Translations under genes and position numbers: made by a program
NCBI GenBank assembly: GCA_002439585.1
Contig: DJOF01000008.1
Span: 124,001-188,000 of the forward strand
DNA length: 64,000 nt
Source of the DNA: Bacteroidales bacterium UBA6445
GTDB lineage: Bacteria > Bacteroidota > Bacteroidia > Bacteroidales > UBA932
Direction: 5' to 3'
Notes under the pieces: generated by a model
The model's input: the letters and a program-made list of their open reading frames with translations, nothing else
Told to the model about the DNA's origin: nothing
The model's database searches: none
Shown here: positions 16,548 through 26,300 of the stretch, piece by piece
Position numbering within the stretch: the stretch's first letter is position 1
How the letters are laid out: every line of letters begins with the position of its first letter

Positions 16548-18428
16548 ATGTTGCTTGAACATATAAACAGCCCGGCGGATATCCGAGGCTTTGACGCGGC
16601 ATCTCTGGCAAGACTCTGTTCGGAGATTCGGGATTATATAATAAAGTGCTGCGCATTCAATCCCGGTCATCTCGGTTCGAGCTTGGGTGCTGTAGAACTT
16701 ATTGTCGGACTTCATTATGTGTTCAATACCCCTACGGACAAAATAGTATTTGACGTCGGACATCAGGCATATGCCCACAAGATATTGACAGGACGCCGCG
16801 AAGCATTCCAGACACTCAGACAAGCTGGAGGGATCAGCGGCTTTCCGAGAAGGTCGGAGAGCGAATACGATGTGTTCGGTACCGGGCATTCTTCCACTTC
16901 AGTCTCGGCTGCCTTAGGGTTAGCAACAGCAGCGAAACTCAAAGGGACAAATGAGAAGGTAGTCGCCCTTATAGGCGATGGGGCTTTGACTGGGGGACTT
17001 GCCCTTGAGGGACTCAATAATGCGGGTGCGTCCGGTAGAGATATCCTTATCATATTAAATGACAATAACATATCGATTGACAAGAATATCGGGGGCATAC
17101 ATGAGCATCTGCTGAGGGTTACGACAGATCCGGTCTATAATAAGCTCAAGAAGAAAATATGGGACAGTATGGGTGCCGGTTGGGTACGTAGCAAGATGCA
17201 GAATATTGTCCGTACTACCAAGTCGTCTATAGTAGATGATTTCGGAGGATCTCTGTTTGAGGCCTTGGGCCTACGGTATTTCGGACCTATTGATGGCAAT
17301 GATATAGGCGCAGTAGTAGCTTCGCTCAGCAGGCTGAAGGATATTCCCGGCCCGAGAATTCTTCATGTAATCACAAAAAAAGGCAAAGGTTATCCTCCCG
17401 CAGAGTTAGATCCCATACATTGGCACGCGCCTGGAAAATTTGACGTGGAGACGGGCTTGAGGATAAGTGGACCGCATCTCAAGGATCGGTATCAGGATGT
17501 TTTCGGAGAAGTCTTGACCGAATTGGCATCGAAAGATGATAAGATAGTGGGTATTACACCGGCAATGGCATCAGGCTGCGGCATGACAAAATTTGCCGAT
17601 GTATTTCCCAATCGGTTCTTCGATGTAGGCATAGAGGAAGAGCATGCGGTGACTTTCTCGGCAGGTCTTGCTGCAGGCGGACTTCGGCCTGTATGCAATA
17701 TATATTCCTCTTTTTCCCAGAGAGCTTATGACGAGATAATCCACGATGTAGCTTTGCAGAATCTTCCTGTAGTGCTTTGCTTTGACAGGGCTGGCTTGGT
17801 AGGGGAAGATGGAGCGACACATCAGGGTGCGTTCGATATTGCAGCGTATCGTCCTGTACCTAATGCCATTATTTCAGCTCCACGTGATGAGACAGAGCTC
17901 AAGAATCTTATGTTTACCGCGGTAAGAAATGACAGCGGGCCATTTATAATAAGATATCCGAGAGGGTATGGTGAGGGAAGTGATTGGCGTGCAGCGGAGT
18001 ATCAAAGGCTCGAAATAGGGAAGGGCGAATGCCTGCAGCATGGAGATACGCTCTCTATAATATGTGCCGGGCCTGAATCTTATCGTGCACTTGAAGCATC
18101 CGCTCAGATAGAGGCAGAGACTGGTGTTCTGCCGAGTATTTATGATATAAGATATATCAAGCCGATCGACGAGACCATCATGGAAGAAGTGTCAAGGGGA
18201 TTAATCTTGACAGTTGAGGACGGGACTCTTGCTGGCGGTCTTTTTGGAGCTGTCACCGAATATATGGCTCTTCACGCGCACAAGGCTATGATAAGAGGAC
18301 TCGGAATCCCGGATAAGTTCATCGAACACGATACTCAGTCATCCCAAAGGGCAAGTTGCGGCATTGACTCTGCAGGCATAGCGGCAAAGGCTATTGAGAT
18401 GCTTCGAGAATCTATGACTGGCAAATAG
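16548..18428 (+). CDS. dxs: 1-deoxy-D-xylulose-5-phosphate synthase (canonical copy)
   Basis: A 626-residue thiamine-diphosphate enzyme that condenses pyruvate with glyceraldehyde 3-phosphate, the first step of the MEP isoprenoid pathway and a source of thiamine and often pyridoxal precursors. Canonical motifs are present: GHQAYAH, GTGHSSTS, the ThDP motif GDG (143-145) followed by NDN, the catalytic Glu in GIEEEHAV, DRAG with Arg414, then Asp421 and His425 in GEDGATHQGAFD, and IRYPRG. Length is normal. It is the last gene of the PfkB-DUF6913-like-DUF368 operon. A divergent paralogue lies at 35771. Confidence 0.97.
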   Translation: MLLEHINSPADIRGFDAASLARLCSEIRDYIIKCCAFNPGHLGSSLGAVELIVGLHYVFNTPTDKIVFDVGHQAYAHKILTGRREAFQTLRQAGGISGFPRRSESEYDVFGTGHSSTSVSAALGLATAAKLKGTNEKVVALIGDGALTGGLALEGLNNAGASGRDILIILNDNNISIDKNIGGIHEHLLRVTTDPVYNKLKKKIWDSMGAGWVRSKMQNIVRTTKSSIVDDFGGSLFEALGLRYFGPIDGNDIGAVVASLSRLKDIPGPRILHVITKKGKGYPPAELDPIHWHAPGKFDVETGLRISGPHLKDRYQDVFGEVLTELASKDDKIVGITPAMASGCGMTKFADVFPNRFFDVGIEEEHAVTFSAGLAAGGLRPVCNIYSSFSQRAYDEIIHDVALQNLPVVLCFDRAGLVGEDGATHQGAFDIAAYRPVPNAIISAPRDETELKNLMFTAVRNDSGPFIIRYPRGYGEGSDWRAAEYQRLEIGKGECLQHGDTLSIICAGPESYRALEASAQIEAETGVLPSIYDIRYIKPIDETIMEEVSRGLILTVEDGTLAGGLFGAVTEYMALHAHKAMIRGLGIPDKFIEHDTQSSQRASCGIDSAGIAAKAIEMLRESMTGK

Positions 18429-18485
18429 ATAGCTTGTAGAGAATGTCTAGAATCATCTTTTTATGGAAATATTTTACCGAAAAAG

Positions 18486-18516
18486 TTTGCATAGTCAAAA
18501 TTAATATCTAACTTTG
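18486..18516 (+). promoter_or_regulatory. promoter of the tRNA-tuf cluster
   Basis: TTTG at 18486-18489 and TAACTTTG at 18509-18516 are separated by 19 bases, a full match to the Bacteroidota -33/-7 arrangement. It lies 32 bases upstream of the first tRNA and probably drives the four tRNAs and tuf. Confidence 0.75.
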
Positions 18517-18547
18517 CAATCCCTTGAGAAATAAGGGGGCATATTTT

Positions 18548-18621
18548 GCCGATGTAGCTCAGTTGGCTAGAGCACGTGATTTGTAATCTCGGGGTCGTGG
18601 GTTCGACTCCCTCCATCGGCT
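18548..18621 (+). tRNA. tRNA-Thr (anticodon TGT)
   Basis: A 74-base cloverleaf with acceptor GCCGATG/CATCGGC, D arm GCTC/GAGC, anticodon loop TTTGTAA (TGT, reads ACA) and discriminator T. Both the anticodon stem (CGTGA/TCTCG) and the T stem (GTGGG/CCCTC) contain a T-T opposition, which is unusual. All other pairs are normal. Confidence 0.92.
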
Positions 18622-18636
18622 CAGAATATAAGATTT

Positions 18637-18716
18637 GGGAGGATCGCATAGCGGCAATTGCGGCGGACTGTAAATCCGCTCCTTCGGGTTCGGTGGTTCG
18701 AGTCCACCTCCTCCCA
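18637..18716 (+). tRNA. tRNA-Tyr (anticodon GTA)
   Basis: A class II tRNA of 80 bases with acceptor GGGAGGA/TCCTCCC, anticodon GTA in CGGACTGTAAATCCG, an extended variable arm (CTCCTTCGGGTTC region) and discriminator A. The genome happens to continue with CC after the discriminator. Confidence 0.94.
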
Positions 18717-18730
18717 CCTTTTTAATAATT

Positions 18731-18803
18731 GCGGAAGTAGCTCAGTTGGTAGAGCATCAGCCTTCCAAGCTGAGGGTCGCGAGTTCGAACCTCGTTTTCC
18801 GCT
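18731..18803 (+). tRNA. tRNA-Gly (anticodon TCC)
   Basis: A 73-base cloverleaf with acceptor GCGGAAG/TTTCCGC (one G-U pair), anticodon loop CTTCCAA (TCC, reads GGA/GGG), T loop TTCGAAC and discriminator T. Confidence 0.95.
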
Positions 18804-18812
18804 CTAAAGGTC

Positions 18813-18884
<72 letters not shown>

Positions 18885-18927
18885 CTTAATGCGTTTATAC
18901 GATAAAACATATTAAAAACATAATATT

Positions 18928-20121
18928 ATGGCAAAAGAAACATTCGTAAGAACCAAGCCGCATGTCAACATCGGTACGATCGGCCACGTTGACCACGGTA
19001 AGACTACCTTGACAGCTGCCATTACCAAAGTGCTTGCTGAGAAAGGTTTCACAAAAGCCGATGAGATCAAGTCTTTCGATCAGATTGACAATGCTCCTGA
19101 GGAGAAAGAGCGTGGTATCACCATCAACTCTTCACACGTTGAATATGAGACTGCAACTCGTCACTATGCACACGTTGACTGCCCTGGCCACGCTGACTAT
19201 GTAAAGAACATGGTTACTGGTGCCGCTCAGATGGATGGTGCAATCCTTGTTGTAGCAGCTACTGATGGTCCTATGCCTCAGACTCGTGAGCATATCCTTC
19301 TCGCTCGTCAGGTAAACGTTCCTAAGATCGTTGTTTTCCTTAACAAGGTTGACCTTGTAGACGATCCTGAGATGCTCGACCTCGTTGAGATGGAGACAAG
19401 GGATCTTCTTAAGTTCTATGGATTTGATGAGGACTGCCCTGTGATCCGTGGTTCTGCTCTTGGTGCACTTAACGGTGAGCCTAAGTGGGAAGAGAAGGTT
19501 ATGGAACTTATGAATGCTGTTGACGAATATATTCCTATACCTGTACGTGAGAACGAGAAGCCTTTCCTTATGCCTATCGAGGATATCTTCTCTATTACTG
19601 GTCGTGGTACTGTAGTAACAGGACGTATCGAGAGAGGTACAATCCATGTCAATGATGCAGTTGAGCTCGTTGGATTTGGAGACGCTCCTAGGCCTACTAC
19701 TGTAACAGGCGTTGAGATGTTCCGTAAGCTCCTTGATCAAGGTGAGGCCGGTGACAACGTTGGTCTTCTTCTCCGTGGTATCGACAAGAAAGATGTCAAG
19801 AGAGGTGAGGTCGTTGCAAAACCTGGCTCTATCACTCCTCATACCGAGTTCAAGGCTCAGATCTATGTCTTGAAGAAAGAGGAAGGTGGCCGTCATACTC
19901 CTTTCCACAATCATTATCGTCCTCAGTTCTTCATCCGTACTCTTGATGTTACCGGTGAGATCACTCTTCCGGAGGGAACAGAGATGGTTATGCCTGGAGA
20001 CAATGTCGAGATCACAGTTAAGCTCATCACTCCTGTTGCACTTAACGAGAACCTCCGTTTCGCTATCCGTGAAGGCGGTAGGACAGTAGGTGCTGGTCAG
20101 GTAACCAAGATTCTTGACTAA
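18928..20121 (+). CDS. tuf: elongation factor Tu
   Basis: A 397-residue GTPase that delivers aminoacyl-tRNA to the ribosome. It shows the P-loop GHVDHGKTT (19-27), DCPGHADY, NKVD and the three EF-Tu domains. The gene uses a narrow codon set (Arg CGT, many CTT/GTT codons), as expected for a very highly expressed protein and distinct from neighbouring genes. It is located in the conserved tRNA-tuf-tRNA-Trp-secE order. A terminator-like hairpin follows it, so downstream genes may be partly uncoupled. Confidence 0.99.
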   Translation: MAKETFVRTKPHVNIGTIGHVDHGKTTLTAAITKVLAEKGFTKADEIKSFDQIDNAPEEKERGITINSSHVEYETATRHYAHVDCPGHADYVKNMVTGAAQMDGAILVVAATDGPMPQTREHILLARQVNVPKIVVFLNKVDLVDDPEMLDLVEMETRDLLKFYGFDEDCPVIRGSALGALNGEPKWEEKVMELMNAVDEYIPIPVRENEKPFLMPIEDIFSITGRGTVVTGRIERGTIHVNDAVELVGFGDAPRPTTVTGVEMFRKLLDQGEAGDNVGLLLRGIDKKDVKRGEVVAKPGSITPHTEFKAQIYVLKKEEGGRHTPFHNHYRPQFFIRTLDVTGEITLPEGTEMVMPGDNVEITVKLITPVALNENLRFAIREGGRTVGAGQVTKILD

Positions 20122-20140
20122 TCAGAAGTCTTTCAAGTTA

Positions 20141-20165
20141 GGGCAAGATTATGTCTTGCCCTTTT
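20141..20165 (+). terminator. hairpin terminator/attenuator between tuf and tRNA-Trp
   Basis: GGGCAAGA (20141-20148) and TCTTGCCC (20154-20161) form a perfect 8-bp stem with a 5-base loop, followed by TTTT. It would reduce transcription from tuf into tRNA-Trp, secE and the rpo operon. Confidence 0.75.
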
Positions 20166-20170
20166 AATAC

Positions 20171-20242
20171 AGGGACATAGTATAAGGGTTAGTATAGTGG
20201 TCTCCAAAACCATTGATGGGAGTTCGAATCTCTCTGTCCCTG
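20171..20242 (+). tRNA. tRNA-Trp (anticodon CCA)
   Basis: A 72-base cloverleaf with acceptor AGGGACA/TGTCCCT, anticodon loop CTCCAAA (CCA, reads TGG), T loop TTCGAAT and discriminator G. Its place between tuf and secE is the classical conserved position. Confidence 0.95.
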
Positions 20243-20323
20243 CTCATATCAAAGGTTACGATTTGATAATTGTTTAACAGACTCTGCGCAAGCTTCCACA
20301 AAGCAGGTCCATTAAAGAAAAAG

Positions 20324-20512
20324 ATGAGAAAGTTCATTAACTATGTCAAAGAGTCTTACGTCGAGCTCACGCAAAAAGTGACTTGGCCGACTTGGGATAA
20401 GCTGCAGAGTTCAGCTCTTCTCGTCATGTTGGCTACAGTTATCATTGCTGTTGTGCTTTTCGCTGTAGACTATGTTTTCGAGCATTTGATGACAGCAATT
20501 TACACATTGTAA
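20324..20512 (+). CDS. secE: preprotein translocase subunit SecE
   Basis: A 62-residue single-span subunit of the SecYEG translocon. The conserved amphipathic segment ESYVELTQKVTWPTWDKLQ precedes one transmembrane helix (about residues 31-52). The ATG at 20324 is chosen over an upstream ATG at 20270 because SecE proteins of this group start with an MRK.xxYxK segment and the upstream extension is not conserved in character. It is followed 13 bases later by nusG. Confidence 0.95.
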   Translation: MRKFINYVKESYVELTQKVTWPTWDKLQSSALLVMLATVIIAVVLFAVDYVFEHLMTAIYTL

Positions 20513-20525
20513 TTATTTCATTACC

Positions 20526-21098
20526 ATGGGCGAAAAGAAATGGTACGTCCTTAGGACTGCGGGAAGCAAAGAAAAGAAAGTCAAAGAGTATTTGGATAAG
20601 GAGATAGAGAGAAGTACAGGACTTCAGAAGGAGATTTCTCAAGTTTTGGTTCCTCTTGAAAAGAAATATACAGTCAAAAACGGAAAGAGAGTCGCTACTG
20701 AAAAGATACTTTTTCCAGGGTATGTTTTTCTCGAGGCAGAGTTGGGTAAGGATTCTGAATATCTAATCAGAAGCCATGTGATTCCAGGTCTGGCCGGTTT
20801 CTTGTCTGAAAAAGCTGACAATACCAAGACTCAAGGTGAGAAAATTGCTGTCCCTCTAAGGGATGACGAAGTCAAGAGGCTTCTTGGTCAGCATGACGAA
20901 CAGGTCGTTGCAGAAACAGTTACTGATGTCGATTACCAGGTTGGTGATTCTGTGAAGATAACCGACGGTCCTTTCACCGGTTTTGACGGTACAGTGGATG
21001 AAGTCGCTGTTGACAGAAGTAAGATAAAAGTAATAGTAATGATATTCGGCAGGAAAACTCTGCTGGAACTCAACTTTAATCAAGTAACTAAAGAATAA
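20526..21098 (+). CDS. nusG: transcription termination/antitermination factor NusG
   Basis: A 190-residue protein that binds RNA polymerase, links it to the ribosome or Rho, and modulates pausing. The NGN domain begins with KWYVLRTAGSKEKKVKEYL and includes KILFPGYVF. The KOW domain follows at about 133-190 with GDSVKITDGPFTGFDGTVDEV. Gene order secE-nusG-rplK is the normal one. Confidence 0.98.
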   Translation: MGEKKWYVLRTAGSKEKKVKEYLDKEIERSTGLQKEISQVLVPLEKKYTVKNGKRVATEKILFPGYVFLEAELGKDSEYLIRSHVIPGLAGFLSEKADNTKTQGEKIAVPLRDDEVKRLLGQHDEQVVAETVTDVDYQVGDSVKITDGPFTGFDGTVDEVAVDRSKIKVIVMIFGRKTLLELNFNQVTKE

Positions 21099-21102
21099 AA
21101 TC

Positions 21103-21546
21103 ATGGCAAAAGAAGTAACCGGATTTATTAAGCTCCAAATCAAAGGAGGAGCTGCGAATCCTGCGCCTCCGGTAGGTCCGGCCCTTGGTTCAAAGGGTCT
21201 GAACATAATGGACTTCTGCAAGCAGTTCAATGCCGCTACTCAGGGGTCAGCAGGTAAAGTGCTTCCGGTGGTCATTACGGTATTCTCCGACAAGTCATTC
21301 TCATTTGTGGTAAAGCAGCCACCGGTTGCTGTATCTCTTAAAGAAGCCGCAAAGATCCAGAAGGGATCAGGAGAGCCTAACCGTCAGAAAGTTGCAAGTA
21401 TCACATGGGATCAGGTAAAAGCTATAGCAGAAGGTAAGATGCAGGATATGAATGCATTTACTCTCAAATCAGCAATGAAGATGGTCGCAGGTACTGCGAG
21501 AAGCATGGGTATCAAAGTTACAGGGACATTCCCTGCTGATCTTTAA
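21103..21546 (+). CDS. rplK: ribosomal protein L11
   Basis: A 147-residue protein of the GTPase-associated centre of the 50S subunit, binding 23S rRNA helices 43-44. The N-terminal proline-rich signature (NPAPPVGPALGSKGLNIMDFCKQFN region) and the C-terminal rRNA-binding segment (TARSMGIKV) are clear. It starts four bases after nusG and precedes rplA. Confidence 0.98.
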   Translation: MAKEVTGFIKLQIKGGAANPAPPVGPALGSKGLNIMDFCKQFNAATQGSAGKVLPVVITVFSDKSFSFVVKQPPVAVSLKEAAKIQKGSGEPNRQKVASITWDQVKAIAEGKMQDMNAFTLKSAMKMVAGTARSMGIKVTGTFPADL

Positions 21547-21560
21547 TAATATCGCAAGTT

Positions 21561-22259
21561 ATGAGTAAACTTTCTAAAAACATGAAAGCTGCTGTGGCCA
21601 AATTTGACCAGTCTAAGCAGTACGAGTTGTCAGAGGCCTGCGGTATTCTCAAGGAAATTACATTTACAAAGTTCGACGCTTCTGTAGAGCTTGTTGTCAA
21701 TCTTGGTGTTGACCCTCGTAAGGCAAATCAGATGATTAGAGGTGTTGTTTCACTTCCTCACGGAACAGGTAAAGTTACAAGAGTTCTTGTACTTTGCACT
21801 CCCGACAAGGAGGATGAGGCCAAGGCAGCGGGTGCAGATTATGTAGGTCTTGATGAGTATATCACTAAGATCAAAGAAGGTTGGACAGATGTGGATGTCA
21901 TTATTTGTACCCCTTCAGTGATGGCAAAGGTCGGTGTTATAGGTCGTATTCTTGGTCCTCGCGGACTTATGCCTAACCCTAAGACAGGTACCGTTACCAT
22001 GGATGTAGCAAATGCTGTCAAAGAAGTAAAGGCTGGAAAGATAGATTTCAAGGTTGATAAGGCTGGTATTATACATACAGCTGTCGGAAAGGCTTCTTTC
22101 ACTCCTGAGCAGATCTATGACAACACAAAGGCAGTCCTCTCCACTATCATCAAACTGAAGCCTCAGTCCCTCAAGGGCACTTATCTCAAGGGTGCGTCTA
22201 TATGCACAACCATGAGTCCTGGTGTTAAGTTGGACATTAAGTCTTTCAGTGCTGAATAA
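21561..22259 (+). CDS. rplA: ribosomal protein L1
   Basis: A 232-residue protein that forms the L1 stalk at the E site of the 50S subunit and in many bacteria autoregulates its own mRNA. The family signature GRILGPRGLMPNPKTGTV is present near residues 130-147, and the domain pattern is complete. It lies between rplK and rplJ with 14-base gaps. Confidence 0.98.
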   Translation: MSKLSKNMKAAVAKFDQSKQYELSEACGILKEITFTKFDASVELVVNLGVDPRKANQMIRGVVSLPHGTGKVTRVLVLCTPDKEDEAKAAGADYVGLDEYITKIKEGWTDVDVIICTPSVMAKVGVIGRILGPRGLMPNPKTGTVTMDVANAVKEVKAGKIDFKVDKAGIIHTAVGKASFTPEQIYDNTKAVLSTIIKLKPQSLKGTYLKGASICTTMSPGVKLDIKSFSAE

Positions 22260-22273
22260 TTAAAGTCCGTATT

Positions 22274-22804
22274 ATGAGAAAAGAATTAAAAGCCCAGATA
22301 ATTGACTCTATTTCAGCGCAGATTAAAGAGACTCCCAATTTCTATGTAACTGATATAGCGGGGCTCAATGCAGGAGATACTACTAAACTGCGTAGGGCAT
22401 GTTTTGAGGCTGGTATTAAACTTACAGTCGTAAAGAACACCCTTCTTGAGCATGTAATCAAAGAATCCGGCAACGCTGAACTTGAATCTTTGATTCCTAC
22501 TCTGAAAGGTAATACAGCGATAATGTTTACCGAGACTGCAAATGCTCCTGGTAAACTTATCAAGAAATTCCAGAAAGACGGTTTTGAGAAGCCGGCGCTT
22601 AAGAGTGCGTATGTACAAGAATGTGCATTCATCGGTGCAGACAAGCTTGATGAACTCGCTTCCATCAAGTCCAAGGAAGAGCTCCTCGGAGATATCATTG
22701 GTCTTCTCCAGTCTCCTGCACGCAATGTCATATCAGCTCTCGAATCAGCTGGTGGAAAGCTTGCAGGCATCGTGAAGACGCTTTCGGAAAAAGAAGAGAA
22801 ATAG
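22274..22804 (+). CDS. rplJ: ribosomal protein L10
   Basis: A 176-residue stalk-base protein that binds the L11 region of 23S rRNA through its N-terminal domain and anchors L7/L12 dimers through its C-terminal helix (residues 140-176). Conserved segments such as LRxxxFEAGIKLTVVKNTLLEHV are evident. The gene is followed at 27 bases by rplL, as usual. Confidence 0.98.
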   Translation: MRKELKAQIIDSISAQIKETPNFYVTDIAGLNAGDTTKLRRACFEAGIKLTVVKNTLLEHVIKESGNAELESLIPTLKGNTAIMFTETANAPGKLIKKFQKDGFEKPALKSAYVQECAFIGADKLDELASIKSKEELLGDIIGLLQSPARNVISALESAGGKLAGIVKTLSEKEEK

Positions 22805-22831
22805 TATAAACATTTTAAATAATAATAAATT

Positions 22832-23209
22832 ATGGCAGACGTTAAAGCCCTTGCAGAAGAGTTGGTAAACCTTTCTGTAAAAGATGTTCAGGAACTTGCA
22901 AAGGTTCTTAAGGAAGAGTACGGTATTGAGCCTGCAGCAGCTGCAGTAGCAGTTGCAGGTCCTGCAGCAGCAGCTGATGCTGCACCTGCAGAGCAGACAG
23001 AGTTCGATGTAATTCTCAAGTCAGCAGGTGACGCTAAACTTAACGTTATCAAGGCTGTTAAGGATCTTCTCAGCCTCGGTCTGAAAGAGGCTAAGGATCT
23101 TGTAGACAAGGCTCCTAACGCAACTTTGAAAGAGAAAGTATCCAAGGCTGAAGCAGAGCAGATCAAATCTACTCTTGAGGAGGCTGGTGCAGAGGTTGAG
23201 GTTAAATAA
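22832..23209 (+). CDS. rplL: ribosomal protein L7/L12
   Basis: A 125-residue stalk protein that recruits translational GTPases. An N-terminal dimerisation segment is followed by an Ala/Pro-rich hinge (about 34-54) and the C-terminal factor-binding domain with KLNVIKAVKDLLSLGLKEAKDLVD. Strong preference for a few codons indicates high expression. A hairpin attenuator lies between this gene and rpoB. Confidence 0.98.
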   Translation: MADVKALAEELVNLSVKDVQELAKVLKEEYGIEPAAAAVAVAGPAAAADAAPAEQTEFDVILKSAGDAKLNVIKAVKDLLSLGLKEAKDLVDKAPNATLKEKVSKAEAEQIKSTLEEAGAEVEVK

Positions 23210-23240
23210 CTTCGCTTCTCCCCTGGATGGGAACGAAATC

Positions 23241-23277
23241 AGGTTTAGGGTCAATATAATAGGCTCTAAACCTTTTT
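23241..23277 (+). terminator. attenuator hairpin between rplL and rpoB
   Basis: AGGTTTAGGG (23241-23250) pairs with CTCTAAACCT (23264-23273), one G-T pair included, and runs into TTTTT. A partial terminator here is known from other bacteria as the means to make less RNA polymerase than ribosomal protein. The assignment here rests on the visible stem and T run. Confidence 0.75.
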
Positions 23278-23314
23278 GTCGTATTTAAGTTTTTCTCTAT
23301 TTCAAAGGCAGAAT

Positions 23315-26300
23315 ATGTCAAATAAGACTACCAATAAACGAATCAATTTCGCAACTTCGAAGATACTGGAATATCCGGACCTTCTTGAAGTCCAGCTGAA
23401 GTCATTCAAAGATTTCTTTCAGTTGGAGACTACACCTGAGAACAGGAAGAATGAAGGTCTTTATCAGGTTTTTCAGGAAATTTTCCCGATTGAGGATACG
23501 AGGAACAACTATAAGCTCGAGTTTATAGATTATTTTATTGATCCGCCGCAATATTCAATAGAGGAATGTCTTGAGAGAGGACAGACATACAATGTACCCC
23601 TCAAGGCTAAGCTGCGTCTTTCTTGCAGCGACCCTGAGCATGAGGATTTCGATACCAAGGTACAGGATGTTTATCTTGGCAATATTCCGTATATGACGCC
23701 TGCCGGGACATTTGTGATAAATGGCTCCGAGCGTATTATCGTATCCCAGTTGCACAGGTCACCTGGCGTGTTCTTCGATCAGACCCTGCACGCAAACGGT
23801 ACAAAGCTCTATTCTGCAAGAATAATCCCCTTCAAAGGTTCGTGGATCGAATTCGCAACAGACATCAATAATGTGATGTATGCGTATATTGACAGGAAGA
23901 AGAAGTTGCCTGTCACTACGCTTTTGAGGGCCATCGGTTATGACACTGATAAGGATATTATTAATATTTTCGGTCTTGCTGAGGAAATAGATGCAACTGC
24001 CGAGAACCTTGAGAAAAATAAAGGTCGCAAGCTAGCGGCCAAGGTCCTCAAGACGTGGGATGAGGACTTTGTGGATGAGGATACTGGTGAAGTAATCCCT
24101 ATCCAGCGTACGACTCCTGTAGTCGAAAGAGGTGACGTCATCGATGATGATGTGATTGCCAAGCTTAAGGAAGCTGAGGTCAAGACAGTTCTTCTACAGA
24201 AGGACGAAGTAAGTGATAACGAGTATGTAATAATTTACAATACTCTGCACAAGGATCCTACAAACACTGAGAAAGAAGCTGTCAACTATATCTACAAGCA
24301 GCTCCGTAACTCTGAACCGCCCGATGAGGCTACAGCTCGCGATGTCATAGATAAACTGTTCTTTTCCGAGAAGCGTTATGACCTTGGTATTGTAGGACGT
24401 TTCAGACTCAACAAGAAGCTCGGACTTACAACTGATCCGGAGCTTAGAGTATTGACAAACAAAGATATTATCGAGATTATCAAGTACCTTATTGAGCTTA
24501 TAAACTCGAAGGCCAGTGTCGATGATATCGACCATTTGAGTAACAGACGTGTTAGGACAGTAGGTGAACAGCTTGCCAATCAGTTCAGTGTCGGACTTTC
24601 AAGAATGGCAAGGACAATAAGGGAGAGGATGAATGTTAGGGACAGCGAGCAGTTTATCCCTATCGACCTCATCAACTCCAAGACCCTGTCATCTGTAATC
24701 AATTCATTCTTCGGCACCAGTCAGCTTTCCCAGTTCATGGATCAGACTAACCCGCTTGCCGAAGTTACACATAAGCGTCGTCTTTCTGCCCTTGGTCCCG
24801 GTGGACTTTCAAGAGATAGGGCCGGATTTGAAGTTAGGGACGTGCACTATACCCATTACGGAAGGCTTTGTCCTATCGAGTCTCCTGAAGGCCCTAACAT
24901 CGGTCTTATATCTTCATTGTGCGTATATGCAAAGATAGACGATCTCGGCTTCATTGAGACTCCGTACCGTGAGGTTCATAACGGTAAGGTAGATCTCAGC
25001 GACAAGGGATGGAAATTCATGAGCGCAGAGGAGGAAGAAGACAAACTTGTCTCTCTTGCCAATGTCAAGATGGCTGATGACGGGACTATATTGGAGGACA
25101 GGCTTCAGTGTCGTCTGGAGGCAGATTTCCCTGTTGTTAGTAAGGATCAGGTTGACTACATGGACGTTGCTCCTAACCAGATGGCCTCAGTCGCAGCTTC
25201 GCTTATTCCTTTTCTTGAGCATGACGATGCGCACCGTGCCTTGATGGGCGCGAACATGATGCGTCAGGCAGTTCCCCTTCTCAAACCCGAGTCTCCAATT
25301 GTCGGTACCGGTCTGGAGCAGAGAGTCTGCGAGGATTCACGTACACAGGTCATAGCTGAGCGAAAGGGTGAGGTCGTATATGTTGATGCAAATGAGATCC
25401 ATGTGAAGTATAACCGTACTGAGGACGAGAAATATGTAAGTTTCTCTCCCGAGATTACGGTCTACAAACTCCCTATATACAGGAGAACCAATCAGAGCAC
25501 CACTATCTGTCTCAAACCTGTTGTCCGCAAAGGTGACAAGGTAGAGAAAGGTCAGGTCTTGACAGAGGGGTATGCAACTCAAGGAGGTGAACTTGCCCTG
25601 GGACGCAACCTTATGGTAGCATTCATGCCTTGGAAGGGTTATAACTATGAGGATGCTATTGTACTGTCAGAGAAGATGGTAAGATGGGATATCCTTACTT
25701 CTGTCCATGTGGACGAATATGTGACAGAGGTGCGTGAGACCAAGAGAGGAATGGAAGAACTTACTTCAGATATCCCGAATGTCAGCGAAGATGCTACACG
25801 TAATCTTGATGCAAACGGTATAGTAAGGGTAGGTGCCCATATAGAGCCGGGTGATATTATGGTCGGCAAGATTACTCCTAAGGGTGAGAGTGATCCTTCT
25901 CCGGAAGAGAAACTCCTTCGCGCGATCTTCGGTGACAAGGCCGGTGATGTGAAGGATGCGTCACTTAAAGCTAATCCTTCGCTTACAGGTACTGTTATCA
26001 ATACTGCCTTGTATGCAAAGGTAGCAAAGGAAGGCAACCGTAAGGGTGCAAAAGCCGAGCAGAAAGTCAAGATTGAAAATATTGAAGAGACATTCAACCG
26101 TAAGGTGGAGGCTCTCTACAATAAGTTCTTTGAGAAACTTGTAGTTCTGGCAGAGGGCAAGAAGAGTGCTGGAATCAATGATCTTTATGGAGTAGAGATT
26201 ATTCCGGAAGGGAAATCTATAACCGTGAATGCCTTGAGATCCATCGACTTCGAGAATATAAACTCCAACAAGTGGACTGAGGACGAGAAGACCAATCTGA

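Noticed and set aside
19132..19914. 260-codon open frame antisense to tuf
   Set aside because: Caused by the strongly biased codon use of tuf; the translation is low in recognisable motifs and no promoter is present.
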